A stretch of 64,000 nucleotides of DNA from Actinomycetota bacterium (GTDB taxonomy: Bacteria > Actinomycetota > Acidimicrobiia > Acidimicrobiales > Ilumatobacteraceae): NCBI GenBank assembly GCA_016213625.1, contig JACQZZ010000013.1, positions 62,001 to 126,000 on the forward strand, read 5' to 3'. The notes below the pieces were generated by a model. The model searched no databases. It was given only the letters and a program-made list of their open reading frames with translations, and had not been told where the DNA came from. Shown here in pieces: positions 49,901 to 55,659 of this stretch. The position numbers and the translations under genes were made by a program. The number at the start of each line of letters is the position of its first letter. Within the stretch, counting starts at the first letter, position 1.

Positions 49901-50658
49901 TGCTGCGGGATGCCCGCGATCTCCGGCACGTGTCGACCGGGCCGCCACTCGACACCGAGCGAGTGGGACAGCTCGGTGCGGTACACGGCCTGGAACACCT
50001 CGCCGGCGGCTCGAACGTGCCGGTAGAGGTCGGGGTGGGTGAACGCCGACCATTTGCCGTCGGTCCCCTCGGCGAGGTTGGCAACCAGTGTGTGCCAGTG
50101 CAACAGCGGGTCACCGGCTCGAGAAGTGCGGTGGCGGAACGACGCTGCCACGACGCCAGAGGTGGGCAGCTGGCGGGGGCCGGCGCCTGGCTCGTCGGCA
50201 TGGGCAGCAAGCCACGCTTGATTGTGCGAGCCGCGCCGGACGCGGATTGCCTCGCGCTCGATCCAGCCGATGGCAGCGACCATCGCCACCTCTCCCGCCT
50301 CGATCATCGCTCCCTGCACTCGGGGGTCGTCGGAGACGGCGTAGAGCACTGATGCGGACTTCGGAGCCTTGAACGTGAGGTCGAAGCCTGGAACGCGCCG
50401 GGGATGCGGATGTTGCCGATCACCGTTGGGCGTGAGCCCGCCGACACCTGGCGCCAAGCCAGCAAGCACCGCTTGAAGATCCTCAGCCACGACATCGCCG
50501 CCGAGACCGAGCCGCTTCGCGCCGCCGCCCACCCACACACCGTTCGCTTCGCCGGCGTCGGTGTAGTAGGCGTCGAGGGACTCCGCAACGCCCGACAAGT
50601 GGTACGCCTCCTGTCCCACGCGGAGCTTTGCAATCGAGAGCACGACCCCAACGGACAC
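46942..50658 (-). CDS. MobF relaxase-helicase (TrwC/TraA-like)
   Basis: 1238 residues from GTG 50658; GTG 50643 would give the commoner opening LSIAKLRVGQEAYHL at residue 1 and is equally possible. The relaxase domain (1-300) has the tyrosines in AESLDAYYTDAGEANG (about 31-32), FDLTFKAPKSASVLYAV, and the metal-binding His in RHRTSRAGDPLLHWHTLVAN (about 170-190). The helicase domain has P-loop VLVGPAGTGKTFTMDAV (near 490), LLIIDEAGMADIRT, LVGDHHQLPEVGAG, and motif VI-like LTTHRAQGGTWDLAIAV. It nicks oriT and unwinds the transferred strand. The C-terminal 350 residues are helical. Complete, so conjugation functions appear intact. Confidence 0.93.
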   Translation of the reverse strand: MSVGVVLSIAKLRVGQEAYHLSGVAESLDAYYTDAGEANGVWVGGGAKRLGLGGDVVAEDLQAVLAGLAPGVGGLTPNGDRQHPHPRRVPGFDLTFKAPKSASVLYAVSDDPRVQGAMIEAGEVAMVAAIGWIEREAIRVRRGSHNQAWLAAHADEPGAGPRQLPTSGVVAASFRHRTSRAGDPLLHWHTLVANLAEGTDGKWSAFTHPDLYRHVRAAGEVFQAVYRTELSHSLGVEWRPGRHVPEIAGIPQQLLDTFSKRTNEIDAWLAATGTPDTPEGRQEAVLATRRHKRELEGHRFDEAWKVEAEAAGWGPAEAERLVGWYQARTAPAYDEVWRLEGVAFDEHGNPEQIERIVDPEEWIEHVLRVDLTSDRSTFTEPDLVRAIAARQGHGATIETLERIAARALSSPLVIPVEAGRDGVQRWTSRELMDVESQFIRALDARDSAAAVPAAQLASVIAGFGALGSDQAAAVRAVASADNQVAVLVGPAGTGKTFTMDAVRTVFETAGWHVHGAAPSARAALELAGGAQVPARTLHSLLLAWDRQHDAPTAHSLLIIDEAGMADIRTLQCVVTRQVAAGGRVLLVGDHHQLPEVGAGGGFAYAATHSPTVAELTVNRRQRHQWEQIALEQLRSGSVARAVDAYLANDRVVVTETHDEMICGAVDRWFAARAQGLNPVLLAGTNQTVDRLNATVIERLVENGELTDDPAGFGPHSFRLGERVIVRRNSTERTIEGDLLDIANGQAGIVTAIADSQITVRLDAGDEVTLTDRYLRRGGALTHAYALTTHRAQGGTWDLAIAVGADGLYREGAYVELSRGSHENWIFLTDPEAAELHRQASAEIQRHDSDLTPDWDQVGDVEQDLVERVSRSHAKQLAHSLDHDIERIDRLARHLSLSELEERRNLAVSAERNATNHLGHNALDLLERLTLVDGIARHMSIGATFSPGDRHNLGIVVAFDDTHGTATLHFIAESGREATRTFDWADLRIVEAHTPDLRPLTPAAEQHLSARRAEADQLIGQWGDHVRTFGVEPGDARTFERAVRQHVESAANALTADRPAWLTKLVGHRPLDVVGSVTWDDAVESIARWRSSRQLPDGEAGLGPQPEFSPAVMHWEQLQEHLAFTRTWLATTDRLETQPLQVPTSDELLHRRAELQQILDEAPADWRHVIADLAAGQLTLDDTAELLRDALNGQADRRAWILEHWPHVVELQEIDRELANSRVPQLQSSAAVDSFDLEI

Positions 50659-50815
50659 GCCCGTCCACCCTTGGGTGATTATCTGTGCAAGAAGACCGCC
50701 CCTCGGGCACCACCGTCTCGAGTGGACCGTGCCGACAGCGGATCAACGCCGGGCGGACGCGAAGATGCCCCGGCCCTGAGCGGACCGGGGCATCAAGTTT
50801 GCGTTGTGGAGTGGA
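50659..50815. other. Intergenic region upstream of the relaxase; oriT candidate with two hairpins
   Basis: No gene. caccc-tt-gggtg (50666-50677) lies eight bases before the relaxase GTG. A 10-bp perfect stem gatgccccgg/ccggggcatc (50764-50773 and 50785-50794, loop 11) lies next to the small gene upstream. MobF relaxases often recognise a hairpin beside the nic site in the region before their gene, so this is the first place to look for oriT; the second hairpin could equally be a terminator of the minus-strand gene at 50816. Confidence 0.4.
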
Positions 50816-51127
50816 TCAGTAGTCGCTGGGCCAGAGGATGGTCGTCGCAGTGTCGGGATCGTCGAGGTCGTCGGTGATGATCCACACGGCGTCCTCGTCG
50901 GTGTCGGCGGCCAGCGAATCCGAGACCACGAAGCGCGAGAACAGTCGACCTTCGTGACGGCGGAGCGCGAGTTGGTTTGCTGCTCGGTCCTCGTGGTCCA
51001 GGTCGCCCCAGTCGCTGTTGTCGTGGCGGGCCAGGCACTCCGCCAGCCACGCTTGCCGCTCGATGTCGTCGTCGGCCCAAGCGGCGACGTAGGCCGTGAT
51101 CACCACAGTCGACGGGTCGACGATCAT
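50816..51127 (-). CDS. Small acidic element protein (103 aa)
   Basis: Starts MIVDPSTVVITAYVAAWADD, includes ERQAWLAECLARHDNSDWGD and LALRRHEGRLFSRFVVSDSL, and ends in a strongly acidic WIITDDLDDPDTATTILW segment. Net charge clearly negative. The ATG overlaps the stop of the upstream minus-strand gene (ATGA), so the two are co-translated. Acidic small proteins next to ArdC genes may be antirestriction or transfer accessories, but I recognise no family. Confidence 0.6.
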   Translation of the reverse strand: MIVDPSTVVITAYVAAWADDDIERQAWLAECLARHDNSDWGDLDHEDRAANQLALRRHEGRLFSRFVVSDSLAADTDEDAVWIITDDLDDPDTATTILWPSDY

Positions 51128-51369
51128 GACCACACCTCGTCGTCGGCGAAGCGGTCGTCGTAGGCGGCCTCGAGGTGTTCGTCCGGAGAGCCATCGATCG
51201 CCGGTCGAGCGATTCGGCCGGCCTCGTCGAGGAGTGCGATGCGATCTTCGCCCACGGGCGTGAAGCCACCGCCGTGAAGCCAAGCGATCAGATCTCGTGC
51301 GGCGTCGATCCGTTCGTCGAGCTCGGCGTCGGGGTCGCGCATGACGCGCATTGCGGTGGTCGGGTCCAT
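51124..51369 (-). CDS. Small element protein with leader repeat (81 aa)
   Basis: Starts at the ATG 51369 (MDPTTAMRVMRDPDAELDER, then IDAARDLIAWLHGGGFTPVG). Helical first half, Asp/Glu-rich second half. An open frame continues upstream to 51567 but that part is the structured repeat at 51404-51538, so it is not counted as coding. Coupled to the next gene by ATGA. No family recognised. Confidence 0.58.
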   Translation of the reverse strand: MDPTTAMRVMRDPDAELDERIDAARDLIAWLHGGGFTPVGEDRIALLDEAGRIARPAIDGSPDEHLEAAYDDRFADDEVWS

Positions 51370-51403
51370 GTGGCTGCTCCTGTCGTTCGCCCGCTGAGAT
51401 GCC

Positions 51404-51538
51404 GGGTTCGTCGTTACGGGTGGCGTCGCCGACGAACGGCCGGTCAACCCGAAGGGCTCGGCCCCGAGCTTGCGAGTGGGCTTGACCGGCCGTGAGCGGG
51501 GACGCGCCCACTGCACCCGCCCGGCGGGCGGCAACGTC
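51404..51538 (-). ncRNA. Structured leader repeat, copy 1
   Basis: First of three related elements of about 135 bases. Described on the plus strand: P2 stem acggccggtcaa (51436-51447) with ttgaccggccgt (51482-51493), 12 perfect pairs enclosing 34 bases that include cccgaaggg-like and gctcgg-cc-ccgagc hairpins. P1 is gttcgtcg with cgacgaac. P3 is ccgccc-ggc-gggcgg (51517-51531). It lies 35 bases upstream of the minus-strand gene starting at 51369, so the transcript is probably the minus strand and the element a 5' leader. Confidence 0.62.
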
Positions 51539-51552
51539 ACCGCTACGCCGAG

Positions 51553-51585
51553 CGTGGCGAGCGGCACCCTCCGCCGCTCGCCACG
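51553..51585 (-). terminator. Strong 13-bp hairpin after the 51592-51969 gene
   Basis: Arms cgtggcgagcggc (51553-51565) and gccgctcgccacg (51573-51585), perfect, loop of 7, six bases beyond the stop at 51592. No T-run. Very likely ends the upstream minus-strand transcript or processes it before the next leader repeat begins. Confidence 0.62.
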
Positions 51586-51591
51586 AGTCGG

Positions 51592-51969
51592 TCAGGCCGT
51601 CGGCTGGTAGGCAATCGCCAGGCACTCGGGGAGGCAGGCCAGCTGTCGCTCGGTGAGCGTCGGAAGGTTGAGGCGGATCGTCACGACGTCGGTGGCGAGG
51701 AAGGTGACCACATGGAACTGGCTGAGCCGCTCCAGGCTGGCCCAGAGCTTGCACCGGTTCCCTGCCAGGCCGACTGACCGAGCAAGCACCGCGGTGTCCC
51801 AGCAGGTCTCGTTGTAGACGGCGTGGCGGGCGAGCAGGTAGGCCAGCACGGTTGCGGTCGGTCCTAGGACGGGGAGCCACCACCAGATGTCGTCGCTGTC
51901 GGTGCGGTGTGGTCCGTCGCAGTGGTCGGCGATCACTCGCACGCTGGTCGGTCGGGTCGTGTCGTTCAT
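51592..51969 (-). CDS. Hypothetical element protein, winged-helix-like (125 aa)
   Basis: From the ATG 51969, preceded by GGAGGAGCTCCCG. WWWLPVLGPTATVLAYLLAR begins a helix-rich domain, then NETCWDTAVLARSVGLAGNR followed by CKLWASLERLSQFHVVTFLA, which reads like a winged helix (helix, turn, recognition helix, beta wing TDVVTIRLNLPTL). It may be a replication-initiator-like or regulatory DNA-binding protein. An upstream open extension to 52203 is leader repeat copy 2 and not counted. The hairpin directly after the stop ends the unit. Confidence 0.62.
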   Translation of the reverse strand: MNDTTRPTSVRVIADHCDGPHRTDSDDIWWWLPVLGPTATVLAYLLARHAVYNETCWDTAVLARSVGLAGNRCKLWASLERLSQFHVVTFLATDVVTIRLNLPTLTERQLACLPECLAIAYQPTA

Positions 51970-52065
51970 CGGGAGCTCCTCCGGGGATTGGGGTGTCCGA
52001 ACGGAGCGGCCGAGTGCTTCCCCAAGACTCGACCGCTCCGACCGGCGACCCGCCCGTTGAGTGGG

Positions 52066-52200
52066 CGGGCTTGCTCTTACGGGTGGCGTCGCTAGCGACC
52101 ACCCGGTCAACCCGAAGGGCTTGGCCCCGAGCTTGCGAGCGGGCTTGACGGGGTGGGAGCAGCGACGCGCCCACCGCAACCGCCCGAAGGGCGGCAACGG
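52066..52200 (-). ncRNA. Structured leader repeat, copy 2 (most diverged)
   Basis: P2 stem ccacccggtcaa (52099-52110) with ttgacggggtgg (52145-52156): the outer five pairs differ from copies 1 and 3 on both sides yet still pair (acggc/gccgt becomes ccacc/ggtgg), with one internal G-G mismatch. The enclosed 34 bases are nearly identical in all copies. P3 is ccgccc-gaa-gggcgg (52180-52194). P1 is not conserved here. It lies 97 bases upstream of the gene starting at 51969. Confidence 0.6.
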
Positions 52201-52422
52201 CACGAGCTGCCGGCTCGCTCACGCTGGGCTGAACCGCTCACCCGACCACTCACTGCACCACTCACTCGGCCGGGAGAGCGTGGTCCGGTTCCGCTACGGA
52301 GACAGACGCGGCCCGGCTCGCTTCTATGGCTGCGCACACGACCTCGACGGCAACGATCTGTCGGTGGTCGAGGTCCGCCACCCAGATCAGGCGGCGGACC
52401 TCCCTCACAGCATCGTCGACTC
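52201..52422. other. Region without a confident gene after ardC
   Basis: Both strands have short open frames of 50-85 codons (for example a minus-strand one containing REVRRLIWVADLDHRQIVAV and a plus-strand one containing RGPARFYGCAHDLDGNDLSV) that are antisense to each other, and neither has a good ribosome site. The left part has tandem actcact-type repeats (ccactcactgcaccactcac, about 52242-52264). Confidence 0.4.
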
Positions 52423-53331
52423 TCACGCCGCGGCCTCGAGCTGCTCGTCGGCCGAGCCGCTGGGCGGTGACCAGCCAGCAAGAGTGTTGAGATGGTCGAC
52501 CGCTCGCTGCGCATGTCCGCACGCGGCAACGAGTGCTCGCGAGTCACTCTGCAGGAGAGCCAACCAGTCGGCGAGGTAGGCGGCGTGGTCCTCGCGAGTC
52601 GCCTGGGCCAGTTCGAACTGAGCACACCAGAAAGCCGCGCCCAACTCTGCGATGAGCTCTTCAGCGCCATAGGCGTGATCGCCGAACCTGCCCGAGAGGT
52701 CACGCCCGAGCCGGTCGGCGTGTCCCGTCCAGTGGGTGTGCTCGTGCGCCGAGGTCGAGTAGAAGTCACTCGGGCGGTCGAACTGCTCGAACGCTGGCAG
52801 GTGGATGGTGTCGAGAGATGGGACGTAGCACGCACGGTCTCCGCCGAGCAGCACTCGCGAGCCGATCGCCGAGAAGTAGGCGTCCGCAGCCGCCACGCGT
52901 TCGCGCTCGGGTCGATCGATGCGCGAGATGAGGACCCGGTCGCCACCCTCGACCTGCTCGGCCGCGAACACGGTGAACGTGCGAGCCAGCAGCGAGCGAC
53001 TCGCCCGACCCGTCTCGTCCTCGCTCGTCACTTGGTCCTTGCGCTCGGTTGGCTTCCACAGGACGACCTGCGTGCCACGCTCGCCGCGGCGAACCTGGCA
53101 GTTGTGCCGCTGCCAGCCGCGGTAGGTCGCCCAGGTCGAGGACCATCCGCGATCTGCCGCGGTCATCGCCAGAACGAGCGCGTTCCATCCGCGATACGGC
53201 CGCCCGTCGATGCTTCGCGGCGTGCCTGCTGCAGCGAGCTGCTGCCATGGCATCCGCCAGCCGCCCGCCCCTTCCTCGATCGCCGCCACCAGATCGGCGG
53301 TCACCTTCTCGAACAGATCATTTGCCGACAT
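52423..53331 (-). CDS. ardC: ArdC-type antirestriction protein
   Basis: 302 residues from ATG 53331. N-terminal ssDNA-binding domain: DLFEKVTADLVAAIEEGAGG, then WRMPWQQLA, SIDGRPYRGWNALVLAMTAA and ATYRGWQRHNCQVRRGERGT. The C-terminal zincin domain has SAHEHTHWTGHADRLGRDLS with HExxH near residue 202 and YGAEELIAELGAAFWCAQFE supplying the third ligand. ArdC protects entering DNA from host restriction. A structured leader repeat lies 24 bases upstream of the start, the same element as upstream of the two smaller genes that follow on this strand. Confidence 0.92.
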   Translation of the reverse strand: MSANDLFEKVTADLVAAIEEGAGGWRMPWQQLAAAGTPRSIDGRPYRGWNALVLAMTAADRGWSSTWATYRGWQRHNCQVRRGERGTQVVLWKPTERKDQVTSEDETGRASRSLLARTFTVFAAEQVEGGDRVLISRIDRPERERVAAADAYFSAIGSRVLLGGDRACYVPSLDTIHLPAFEQFDRPSDFYSTSAHEHTHWTGHADRLGRDLSGRFGDHAYGAEELIAELGAAFWCAQFELAQATREDHAAYLADWLALLQSDSRALVAACGHAQRAVDHLNTLAGWSPPSGSADEQLEAAA

Positions 53332-53354
53332 CTCGACTCCCCCTTCGCAAGTGC

Positions 53355-53490
53355 GGGTTCGTCGTTACGGGATGCGGCGGCGACGAACGGCCGGTCAACC
53401 CGAAGGGCTTGGCCCCGAGCTTGCGAGGGGGCTTGACCGGCCGTGAGCGCCGACGCACCCACTGCACCCGCCCGGAGGGCGGCAACGTCC
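53355..53490 (-). ncRNA. Structured leader repeat, copy 3 (ardC leader)
   Basis: P1 gttcgtcg (53357-53364) with cgacgaac (53381-53388). P2 acggccggtcaa (53387-53398) with ttgaccggccgt (53433-53444), 12 perfect pairs. P3 ccgccc-gga-gggcgg (53468-53482). P1 and P2 share two bases, so they may be mutually exclusive at their junction. The frame that is open through copies 1 and 2 is not in frame with ardC here, which argues for RNA and against a peptide. Confidence 0.65.
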
Positions 53491-53659
53491 GGTTGTCCGC
53501 GGCAATCAGTGCTCGCCCCGTCCGCAGGGCCGGTCGCTGTCAGGTTGAACGTCACTTGTGCGCCCTGGAAACGACGACCGAGGTGCTGGCGTGACGTCGC
53601 CTCGTCACCAGCTGGCGGTTGCTGGGAATGGGGGCCGGGTCGCCGTTAGGTTCACCGTC

Positions 53660-54484
53660 GTGGCTAGGCCGAAGCGAGTGTTCCTTGACAACAACCTTTG
53701 GAACCTCCTGGCCGACAGCAGGTGTGCGTTCACGGTCGACGACCTTGTTGCCGCCTTCCGGTCTGGACGGCTTGAGATCGTCTCCACGATCGAATTGTTC
53801 GAGGAGGTTCTTGCGACTGCCCGTCGGAACCAGTCGAAATTCAAACGGATGCGTTCAGCGATGGTGAAGCTGACCGGTGACCGCCTACTGCTGACGTTGC
53901 CGGAACGACACCGACTCGAACTGGCGAGCGGTGGCCTCTTGTCCGAGGCGACCCGCTATCAGCCAGCACGTGTGCGGCGGCAAGTATTTGCTCTCTCGCC
54001 TCGGTCGGTCGTGGCCAAATCGATCAACGATGAGGTCTATCAACGGAAGTTGGATCGCAAGGGGATCGACGCAGCGATGACCAGGGATGTATTGGACGCT
54101 CTGTCAGCGACCGGCCGCAAGCTCAAAGACGTCGGCAGGTTCGTCACCGCCGAGACGGTTCGGGAGAACGCGATCGACACGATCCGTGATGGCCCCAGCT
54201 TTGGCCTTCCCGTCATCCCAGATGACTCTGTCTCATTTGAACGGGTTCCCTCGCTGTGGCTGAGCAAGGGTGTTGAGGCGGCTCGCCTCACCCGCACTGC
54301 GGGCGAAGGCCGGGCGGTTAGAGCGTCTGACAATCATGATCGATTGCACGCCGCCGCGGGCGCGTACTTCGAGGTGCTCGTCACCGACGACGACGAGTTC
54401 CGGCGCACTCTGGCCCTTGTGCCGGACCTACCGTGCGTTGTCATGACCCCCGAGGAGTTCGACGCCTGGCTCTCCAAGGAGTAG
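53660..54484 (+). CDS. PIN-like domain nuclease, putative toxin/defence protein
   Basis: 274 residues from GTG 53660 (an upstream extension to 53558 overlaps unconserved leader sequence). RVFLDNNLWNLLADSRCAFT gives the first PIN Asp at the end of strand 1. IVSTIELFEEVLATARRNQS follows, with the Glu of helix 2-3. The C-terminal SDNHDRLHAAAGAYFEVLVT and TDDDEFRRTLALV supply the D-x-x-H-A-A and T-D-D-x-x-F pattern. The middle insertion of about 130 residues is unusual. No antitoxin-like gene is adjacent on this strand. It converges with another PIN gene. Confidence 0.66.
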   Translation: MARPKRVFLDNNLWNLLADSRCAFTVDDLVAAFRSGRLEIVSTIELFEEVLATARRNQSKFKRMRSAMVKLTGDRLLLTLPERHRLELASGGLLSEATRYQPARVRRQVFALSPRSVVAKSINDEVYQRKLDRKGIDAAMTRDVLDALSATGRKLKDVGRFVTAETVRENAIDTIRDGPSFGLPVIPDDSVSFERVPSLWLSKGVEAARLTRTAGEGRAVRASDNHDRLHAAAGAYFEVLVTDDDEFRRTLALVPDLPCVVMTPEEFDAWLSKE

Positions 54485-54556
54485 CTGTGTCCGCAGGAAG
54501 TTGTGTCAGCCGGCGATGACGTGGCGCGTCTTGAGTCGTCGTTCTGTCAGGTCCGA

Positions 54557-55591
54557 TCAGCACTCGCTGGCTCGTGTTGGCAACATCGTCGCCCCGAGCT
54601 GCCAATGGTGTCGGGTCACCTCGACGAAGCACGGCATTGCACGCACGGTCTCTCGGATCTTGGTCTCCGACGGCGGTGGATTCGGGCGACGCTGCTCGAG
54701 CATCGTTCGCCTGATAGCCGGAACCGTCATGGGGCCCGAACAGGTGGCCAGTACCGCAGCAATGTGGCACTCCAACGGTGGACTCTCGAACGCGTCGATC
54801 GCGGCGGATGCAAGCTCGGCCTTCGCTGCCTCGCCAGCCAGCAAGACCTCGCTAACTGCGGCAACAGCAACTCCCAGCCCCTTGCCGACTTTGGCCCGCC
54901 GAGCGGGATCAGCCACAACCCATGCGGTCAGAACGGCGATCAGTGACCAGCCTGCGAGTTTCGGGAGCCCCAGATGTCGTGCGGCTGCTTCGACCGCTGC
55001 GTTCATCGAGAGGGCCGTCAGTGTTCCCGTGAACTCGATGCTCTGCGGGACAGCCCCTGCCAATTCGAGGGCTTTGACGGCGGCAAGAACCGGTGACAGA
55101 TCTGGCGGTGCGATTCTTGGCCGCCGAAGGTCCCGGTCGTGCGAATACACGACACATTCTGTGAGTGCGAGCAGGGCGGCGAGCTGGCCGGTGGGCTTGT
55201 CTTTCGCATCGAACGTCGCGACCGCGAGTGCCATGTGGCTGTCCATCAGAACGCCTGTCACGTCGACAAAGCGGATCGAACGCAAATACTCGGCCTCGAA
55301 CACTTGACGAAACGTCGCCGCGTGCGTGGGCCACCCCTGCTCCATCGATTGTGCGCACAGCTTGTGGAACTTGTCGGGAAAGAAGAGGGGATCCTCCTGG
55401 TACATCTCGATGAGGACGTGCGTCGACGCGTACCAGGGTGCTGGGCGACCGCCGAGTCTGCTGGTGAACACAGAGTCGAGCGCCGATCCGCGCACGCGAG
55501 CCTTCAAGTCGTTCATCAGGGCGTCGGTGTCGATGACCCCGATGCGCCGTCCCTGAGAAGTCGTGACCTTGGGCGGGCGTGGCGTCTTCAT
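54557..55591 (-). CDS. PIN-domain protein downstream of hsdR
   Basis: 344 residues from the ATG at 55591. RRIGVIDTDALMNDLKARVR gives the first Asp, WYASTHVLIEMYQEDPLFFP the helix with Glu, and VTGVLMDSHMALAVATFDAK with CVVYSHDRDLRRPRIAPPDL the last acidic cluster (D-S-H-x-A-L-A, H-D-R-D-L). The C-terminal 160 residues are helical and Ala-rich with a hydrophobic segment LAGWSLIAVLTAWVVA, not part of PIN. It begins 68 bases after the hsdR stop on the same strand, so it is likely co-transcribed with the restriction-modification operon and may be a back-up effector. Confidence 0.66.
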   Translation of the reverse strand: MKTPRPPKVTTSQGRRIGVIDTDALMNDLKARVRGSALDSVFTSRLGGRPAPWYASTHVLIEMYQEDPLFFPDKFHKLCAQSMEQGWPTHAATFRQVFEAEYLRSIRFVDVTGVLMDSHMALAVATFDAKDKPTGQLAALLALTECVVYSHDRDLRRPRIAPPDLSPVLAAVKALELAGAVPQSIEFTGTLTALSMNAAVEAAARHLGLPKLAGWSLIAVLTAWVVADPARRAKVGKGLGVAVAAVSEVLLAGEAAKAELASAAIDAFESPPLECHIAAVLATCSGPMTVPAIRRTMLEQRRPNPPPSETKIRETVRAMPCFVEVTRHHWQLGATMLPTRASEC

Positions 55592-55659
55592 GTCGAAAGT
55601 ATGGACGGACCGCCGGGTACGGCGGCCCGAGAATCGCTTGGGGGTGAGACTCGTCTGGT

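Noticed and set aside
51370-51567. N-terminal coding extensions running through the leader repeats (also 51970-52203)
   Set aside because: The frame is open in two copies but is out of frame with ardC in the third, changes favour base pairing, and good ATG starts lie downstream of each repeat.
51404-53490. Three repeats considered as a CRISPR array
   Set aside because: Only three copies of about 135 bases, 500-1200 bases apart with genes between them, and diverged by paired changes; no cas genes.
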